Part shown: positions 59,769-64,000 of the stretch, piece by piece
Layout of the letters: every line of letters begins with the position of its first letter
How positions within the stretch are numbered: position 1 is the stretch's first letter
From: Stentor roeselii
Lineage: Eukaryota; Ciliophora; Heterotrichea; Heterotrichida; Stentoridae
Length of the DNA stretch: 64,000 bases
Assembly: GCA_006503475.1 (NCBI GenBank)
Contig: RSEH01000010.1
Span: 1 to 64,000 of the forward strand
Reading direction: 5' to 3'
Program-made: the position numbers and the translations under genes
Notes under the pieces: generated by a model
Database searches by the model: none
Told to the model about the DNA's origin: nothing
What the model saw: the letters and a program-made list of their open reading frames with translations, nothing else

Positions 59769-61733
59769 CTACTCTTCTATCTTGAAATCTCGCGCTTCTG
59801 ATAAGATTCGTGATGCGGTTGTTAGTGAAAGTTGGATTTCGTTCAGGGCTCGACGCTTGTAGGGAACATCGGAGTTCTCGAAGAATAGCTCTTCGAATTT
59901 GGACTTTGAATAGAGTTGAGTTATTAACTCGTTTTGGATGGTTTCCTTTGCTTTTATCACTAGAAGACTCATTACTGCCTTTGGGACGTAGTCACCTGTT
60001 AACTTTTTGATCTGGTCAAAGAAATATTTGACTAGATGTTTAATAGTATAAACCTCGATTAATTTTGACTTTTCCTCTTCATCAACATCAGAATGACTAG
60101 TGAAAACAATTTTACTTTTAGGGCTTCCAAGTGAGTTAATAGAAGAACGAGCATTCATTGCTTTATCAGCTTCTTCTTCAGCTTTCGTCATGAAATCATT
60201 CAAGATACTCTTTTCAACAAGACTAGTATTAATATAAGCCTGCTGAATCTCTAAAAAGTTTTTAATGAACTCTTCAGTGGGACCTAAGCAGTCATAAAGG
60301 ACTTTAAAAACAATTCCATTAATAGCTTCTTTTAAATTTGGGAACCTTTCAGCCTCAGGGATGCTTATTTCATTTGCAATATTCCGTAGCTGATCATAAA
60401 CATCATTCATGACGCTGATAGAAGGTTCAACTAACCTCTTAATTTCAATTTTCAGCAGAAGTTCAAAAGCAGCTTCAGAAACATAAAAGTTTGTTTTAAC
60501 CCCAGATGCACTTGTAATAGCTTCAGAAATTTGATCTTCATGATGAGTATCAAGAGCTTCTATTAACTTAAGCTTCTCAATGAAAGTTTCTAAAAGAATC
60601 TCTCGAATCATGGCACCTCCTTCTAAACTTAATTTTTGATCTTGATTTGCACTAGTTTCAGTATAATTAAAATTATCTGAATTTTCTGTATTATCCTGAA
60701 TCGCTCTGCCTTCAATTATATTATTGAAACTATTGGAGAAATTTGTAATGATATTCAACATGAGAATACCCTGAAGGTGTTCATTACCATCAAGAGGCAT
60801 TCCATAAGTTTTAAGTTGTTCTTCATTTTTCCTGATTTTATCATTTATTTGAATTTTTAAGTCAGGAAGTACTTTTTTGATGTGATTCATCAGGACATTA
60901 TTAAGTCTCATCGTTAGAAAAGGAATTCCTAGTTTAGAGGCCATTGATTTGTATTCAACATGATGAAGAAAGAAGTTTTTTTCATCTTCCAAATGTTTCC
61001 AAATAGGTTTTCCCATATTGATATCCTCCTGACTCCTGCAGACTACTCCGACATACCCAAGCTTCAAAGGATAGACTTTTCCTTTAAGCATTTCAACAGC
61101 ATTCGTTCCTTTGTCCATCAGGTCGATTTTGGTAAGCACTCCAAAAGTTCTTTCACCTTGAGGGTCAAACTCTTTAGCAAGTTTCAGCGATTCAGAGTTA
61201 GCCAGGTCCACATTGGCATTGGAAACCGCTAAAATAATAGAATTTTCGTTTTTAATGAAAGATGAAATCATTTCACGAATCTGGAACTCAATGTCCATCG
61301 GCTGGTCCCCAACAGGGACTTTGGTAAGTCCAGGTAAATCAACTAAAGTAACATCAAGCACATGAGGTGAATATACCTTTAAAAAAATGCTTTCATTAGA
61401 AATATTCGCATTTTTTCCTACTTTTCTTTCAGTCTCTTCTTCGATTTCTTGACGAATTTTAGAGAAATCTGTGTATTTCTCTGGACGATGACCGAATATC
61501 CCGTACTCCTCCTTTACTTGTGTCTGAATGAGCTGGAGAACGAGTGGACGTCTTGTTACGATCCCTGATCCTCTTGGCAAGAAGTCCTTGCCTACAATGC
61601 TCTCGAGGACTGAAGACTTCCCTGAAGACTGTGACCCTACCACAACTATTTGAGGAAGCTGAATATCGACTTTAGAGTTCATTGTGCCGAGGGCGTCTTG
61701 GAGTTTGTTTATCAGAGGAATCAGCTTTTCCAT
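59769..61733 (-). CDS. Dynamin-family GTPase
   Basis: The gene encodes 654 residues, from ATG at 61731-61733 to TAG at 59769-59771, without introns. GTPase motifs are complete: GSQSSGKSS (residues 33-41), the RRP loop (TRRPLVLQL), LVDLPGLTKVPVGDQP and TKIDLMDKGTNA. The stalk follows, and a GED-like helix closes the protein (VPYKRRALNEIQLSLTTASRIL). There is no PH domain or Pro-rich tail, as in Dnm1/Vps1-type and ciliate dynamins. It would cut membranes in organelle division or endocytosis. It lies 23 bp after the Nudix gene and 20 bp before the dioxygenase gene, all on the minus strand. Confidence 0.95.
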   Translation of the reverse strand: MEKLIPLINKLQDALGTMNSKVDIQLPQIVVVGSQSSGKSSVLESIVGKDFLPRGSGIVTRRPLVLQLIQTQVKEEYGIFGHRPEKYTDFSKIRQEIEEETERKVGKNANISNESIFLKVYSPHVLDVTLVDLPGLTKVPVGDQPMDIEFQIREMISSFIKNENSIILAVSNANVDLANSESLKLAKEFDPQGERTFGVLTKIDLMDKGTNAVEMLKGKVYPLKLGYVGVVCRSQEDINMGKPIWKHLEDEKNFFLHHVEYKSMASKLGIPFLTMRLNNVLMNHIKKVLPDLKIQINDKIRKNEEQLKTYGMPLDGNEHLQGILMLNIITNFSNSFNNIIEGRAIQDNTENSDNFNYTETSANQDQKLSLEGGAMIREILLETFIEKLKLIEALDTHHEDQISEAITSASGVKTNFYVSEAAFELLLKIEIKRLVEPSISVMNDVYDQLRNIANEISIPEAERFPNLKEAINGIVFKVLYDCLGPTEEFIKNFLEIQQAYINTSLVEKSILNDFMTKAEEEADKAMNARSSINSLGSPKSKIVFTSHSDVDEEEKSKLIEVYTIKHLVKYFFDQIKKLTGDYVPKAVMSLLVIKAKETIQNELITQLYSKSKFEELFFENSDVPYKRRALNEIQLSLTTASRILSEARDFKIEE

Positions 61734-61756
61734 TTATTATGATGAGAAGAAGGATT

Positions 61757-62545
61757 TTAGAGAGGTGGATAGATGATGAAGGACTTGTAAGTTAAAGATT
61801 CAGGTAGTTCTGAATCGATGTAGCGTAAAAAAGGGTTTAGGATCTTGTTTGGCCAGTCAAGGTTGTAATAAACCCAGTCTTTTGATGTTATTTTTACATC
61901 CTCTGCTGGAAGAAAAATCATCAAATTTCTCATTATTCTCAAAGTCGCACCCCATAAATGGAAATCTTCAAAATCGTCAGAATCGCAAAATTTTGACTTT
62001 TTTAATAAAAATCCTGGAAATTCTCCAGATATCACCCCAGATGGGTTGAGAAAAGTTTTAAAAAGTTGATTTTTCATGGAGTTTCTTTTAGGTTTGATAT
62101 GTTTTTGAAGGTAATGAGTGAAAAGTGAGAATTCGACCCAACGATAGGAATGAACTTCAGGTGGGTTTAATGAAAATTTGATTGAACGTGATAAGAAAAA
62201 TATGTGGCTTGATAAATAAAGGTTGCTTATTCGCAGACCACCTTGATAGGCTGGCTTTCTTGGAAGATAGCCCAGGTATTCAGAGCTGTTTAAAACTAAT
62301 CCAATTTCTTCAGTGGTTTCTCGGATCGCTGCTTGAAGACTATTTTCACTCGGCTCAAGTTTTCCTCCTGGAAAGGCGATTTGACCTGAATGCTTGTCTT
62401 TTAGACTTAGGGCTCTTTTTATGAAAAGAATTTCAAGTTTTTTGTTTGGGTTTAGTCGAAATATCAAGGCTACACTTGACTCAGGTGAAGTTGGAGTTTG
62501 TTGGAGTTTGGGAAGAGTTAATTCAAGATGTTTGATTATTTTCAT
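61757..62545 (-). CDS. Nudix hydrolase, CoA-pyrophosphatase type
   Basis: The gene encodes 262 residues, from ATG at 62543-62545 to TAA at 61757-61759. The Nudix box (G-x5-E-x7-RE-U-x-EE-x-G-U) is intact at residues 61-83, with Glu67, Arg75, Glu76, Glu79, Glu80 and Gly82. The preceding FIKRALSLKDKHSGQIAFPGG matches the NUDT7/NUDT8 coenzyme A diphosphatase pattern. It probably hydrolyses CoA or acyl-CoA to 3',5'-ADP and phosphopantetheine. The C-terminal 80 residues are unusual and there is no clear peroxisome signal (the protein ends in Pro-Pro-Leu). It is first in a tightly spaced minus-strand trio. Confidence 0.88.
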   Translation of the reverse strand: MKIIKHLELTLPKLQQTPTSPESSVALIFRLNPNKKLEILFIKRALSLKDKHSGQIAFPGGKLEPSENSLQAAIRETTEEIGLVLNSSEYLGYLPRKPAYQGGLRISNLYLSSHIFFLSRSIKFSLNPPEVHSYRWVEFSLFTHYLQKHIKPKRNSMKNQLFKTFLNPSGVISGEFPGFLLKKSKFCDSDDFEDFHLWGATLRIMRNLMIFLPAEDVKITSKDWVYYNLDWPNKILNPFLRYIDSELPESLTYKSFIIYPPL

Positions 62546-62782
62546 TTATTGAAATATATAATATTCATAAGTCTTAATAATGATCGGCCTGATATCAAAT
62601 GACTGAATTTAATACCAACTTCGACCTATTTTAAAAATTAGTAAATATTTTAACTTCCTATAACTAGGTAATCCAAAAATATAGACTTTATTAAATATAT
62701 TACCTTTAAATTAATAGTGCTTCTATCAATCTAAACAACTTAGACTAAATTTAACACCCTAGTTAATAATTCAATATTCAAA
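62546..62782. promoter_or_regulatory. Divergent promoter region, 237 bp
   Basis: This AT-rich spacer lies between the Nudix and phosphatase start codons, with AATAA directly before the minus-strand ATG. No motif beyond AT-rich runs was recognised. Confidence 0.45.
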
Positions 62783-64000
62783 ATGGCCTTTCGACAGATA
62801 TACCGAAAGCCCTTAAAACTGCTTTCAAAGTCCAATTCACGAAACACAACCCCAGCCCGTCGTCGAGAAGGAAATTTCAAACCAGTTCCTCCATCAGAGC
62901 CCAAACTTCAAACGGAAAAAGAAAACAAAGAAACAGTTTTCATGATAAACCTAGAAGACATTCTAATAATAGAAGAAAGTTTATCATTCATCCTTGAATC
63001 CTTCCACAACATCTCAGAAGTATTAAAAACCTGCGAAAAATTATGGGAATTGACAGCAGACAACACCTTAAACCAAATATTTTCTCTTTACAAAGACGAT
63101 AGAAAGCGAAGCCTAATCCGAAAGTCAATAGTTCTTCAATCCCTCAGTATTTCTCTCGGCCTTTACCTGTTCTCATCCTTAAAGTCAAATTCCGAGTTAA
63201 GTTCCTTACTTCGCGCAATTTTTTACTACAACCATCAAGGTTTTTTAGTTCTTGCAAAATTCATCTCACTTCGTCTTCCTGACGACTCAGAAAACATCTG
63301 GATTCAAAAACTGACGAATTTAGTTGATAAAAGACTCAACAAGAAGAAAACTTCAGATATCGAAAAACTTCTGGGCTACTACAACAAAGCAATTTCAGCA
63401 AATCTTAAAAAAGTCTGCAGAAATTTCGGATTTCGAGGAGAAGACCCAGTTTTTCATTCACTTAAATCAAAAATCATTCAAATTCTTAGAGATCGTGAAA
63501 GTCAGCCAGTGCCTGTAAGAAAAAGTATTGAAATTTTATTTGGAAATCCGAGAGAGTCAATAGTTTTAAAAGGACAGGTCGAAGTGCCTTATCTTCCTGG
63601 GTTAAAAGTGGAAAAATACACACTTGTACTTGACTTGGATGAAACTTTAGTGCATTATATTGAAACTGAAGACAATGGAACGTATTTAACTCGACCGTTT
63701 TTAGAGAATTTTTTGAAGGAAATGAAGAAATTTTATGAAATCGTTGTTTTTACTGCTGCGGTTCAGGACTATGCGGATTGGATCTTGGATGACTTTGATC
63801 GGCAGAGGATGGTTGACTTCAGGCTTTATCGGCAACATACTATTCCTGCTGGTAATCTTTTTTTAAAGGATTTGAATGCGATTGGAAGGGATTTGGCTAG
63901 GGTTATTATTATTGATAATGTCGCTGAAAACTTTCAGTTGCAACCTGAGAATGGAATACTTATTAAAAGCTGGTATGATGATGCTCAGGATAATGCACTT
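62783..64000 (+). CDS. FCP1/SCP-type phosphatase (cut by right window edge)
   Basis: The frame is open from ATG 62783 to the window end (406 codons), with no stop seen. The first ~270 residues are basic at the start, then helical, with no recognised domain. The catalytic region begins TLVLDLDETLVHYIE, the HAD-type DxDxT motif at residues 284-288. It continues with YEIVVFTAAVQDYADWILD and LKDLNAIGRDLARVIIIDN, the order of CTD small phosphatases (SCP/Dullard/CTDSPL2). These remove phosphate from Ser/Thr on proteins such as the RNA polymerase II tail. The long N-terminal part is larger than in animal SCPs. The last residues of the domain lie outside the window. Confidence 0.9.
   Translation, partial: MAFRQIYRKPLKLLSKSNSRNTTPARRREGNFKPVPPSEPKLQTEKENKETVFMINLEDILIIEESLSFILESFHNISEVLKTCEKLWELTADNTLNQIFSLYKDDRKRSLIRKSIVLQSLSISLGLYLFSSLKSNSELSSLLRAIFYYNHQGFLVLAKFISLRLPDDSENIWIQKLTNLVDKRLNKKKTSDIEKLLGYYNKAISANLKKVCRNFGFRGEDPVFHSLKSKIIQILRDRESQPVPVRKSIEILFGNPRESIVLKGQVEVPYLPGLKVEKYTLVLDLDETLVHYIETEDNGTYLTRPFLENFLKEMKKFYEIVVFTAAVQDYADWILDDFDRQRMVDFRLYRQHTIPAGNLFLKDLNAIGRDLARVIIIDNVAENFQLQPENGILIKSWYDDAQDNAL

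Noticed and set aside
1-64000. Transposons, virus-like elements, tRNA or rRNA genes, telomeres
   Set aside because: No transposase, integrase, polymerase or capsid motifs, terminal repeats, cloverleaf sequences or telomeric repeats were recognised.

Overview
The window reads as a ciliate macronuclear chromosome segment, most likely from a heterotrich of the Stentor type. Three signs point there. (1) All three stop codons end confident genes (TAA mostly; TAG for the zinc-finger, CAP, GPC1-like, dioxygenase and dynamin genes; TGA for the WD40-pseudokinase and the small 57 kb gene), so the code is standard. Very long open frames (up to 2361 codons) contain no reassigned codons. (2) Seven introns can be placed and each is exactly 15 nt. 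They all fit GTAAG/A-NNNN-A-NN-Y-AG with an invariant A at position 10. Standard code plus 15-nt introns is known from Stentor; Blepharisma has similar introns but reads TGA as Trp. (3) The gene content is ciliate-like: huge WD40 arrays, cysteine-rich multi-pass surface proteins, a TRP-type channel, coiled-coil proteins and dynamin.

Layout. The left ~12 kb is gene-poor and decayed. It holds the end of a WD40 gene at the window edge, a frameshifted kinesin-like motor (minus), a broken zinc-finger/kelch gene, an inverted second copy of the WD40 gene, and a TRP-like channel with in-frame stops. These are separated by 0.9-2.1 kb of AT-rich DNA with no supportable gene. From 12.1 to 21.6 kb come a zinc-finger protein with a 60-bp tandem repeat, a 1559-residue WD40-pseudokinase and an equilibrative nucleoside transporter. 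From 22 to 33 kb two cysteine-rich polytopic surface proteins flank a double cyclic-nucleotide-binding protein. From 32.7 to 49.4 kb the DNA is densely packed: glycogen debranching enzyme with an internal CBM48-like domain, TPR protein, two unknown/coiled-coil proteins, a TMEM131-like protein, an Unkempt-like CCCH/RING protein, a CAP-domain protein and a coiled-coil protein. From 49.4 to 64 kb come a VPS13-like lipid-transfer protein, a small charged protein, a GPC1-like acyltransferase, an unknown two-exon gene, a 2OG-Fe(II) dioxygenase, dynamin, a Nudix hydrolase and the start of an FCP1/SCP-type phosphatase cut by the right edge.

Compaction is extreme on the right. Neighbours are separated by 31, 23, 20, 19, 15, 12 and 11 bp. 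Two divergent pairs have start codons only 5 and 11 bp apart, one same-strand pair overlaps by 8 nt, and one convergent pair overlaps by 23 nt. Most start codons are immediately preceded by TATA(A) or AATA(A), so untranslated leaders are probably tiny or lie inside the neighbouring gene. The genes look like separate housekeeping and surface functions rather than one pathway; membrane and lipid work recurs (VPS13, dynamin, GPC1-like, ENT, TMEM131-like). Five reading-frame breaks can each be closed by a one-base change in a homopolymer run, so some may be assembly errors rather than decay. No tRNA, rRNA, CRISPR, viral or transposon sequence was recognised.
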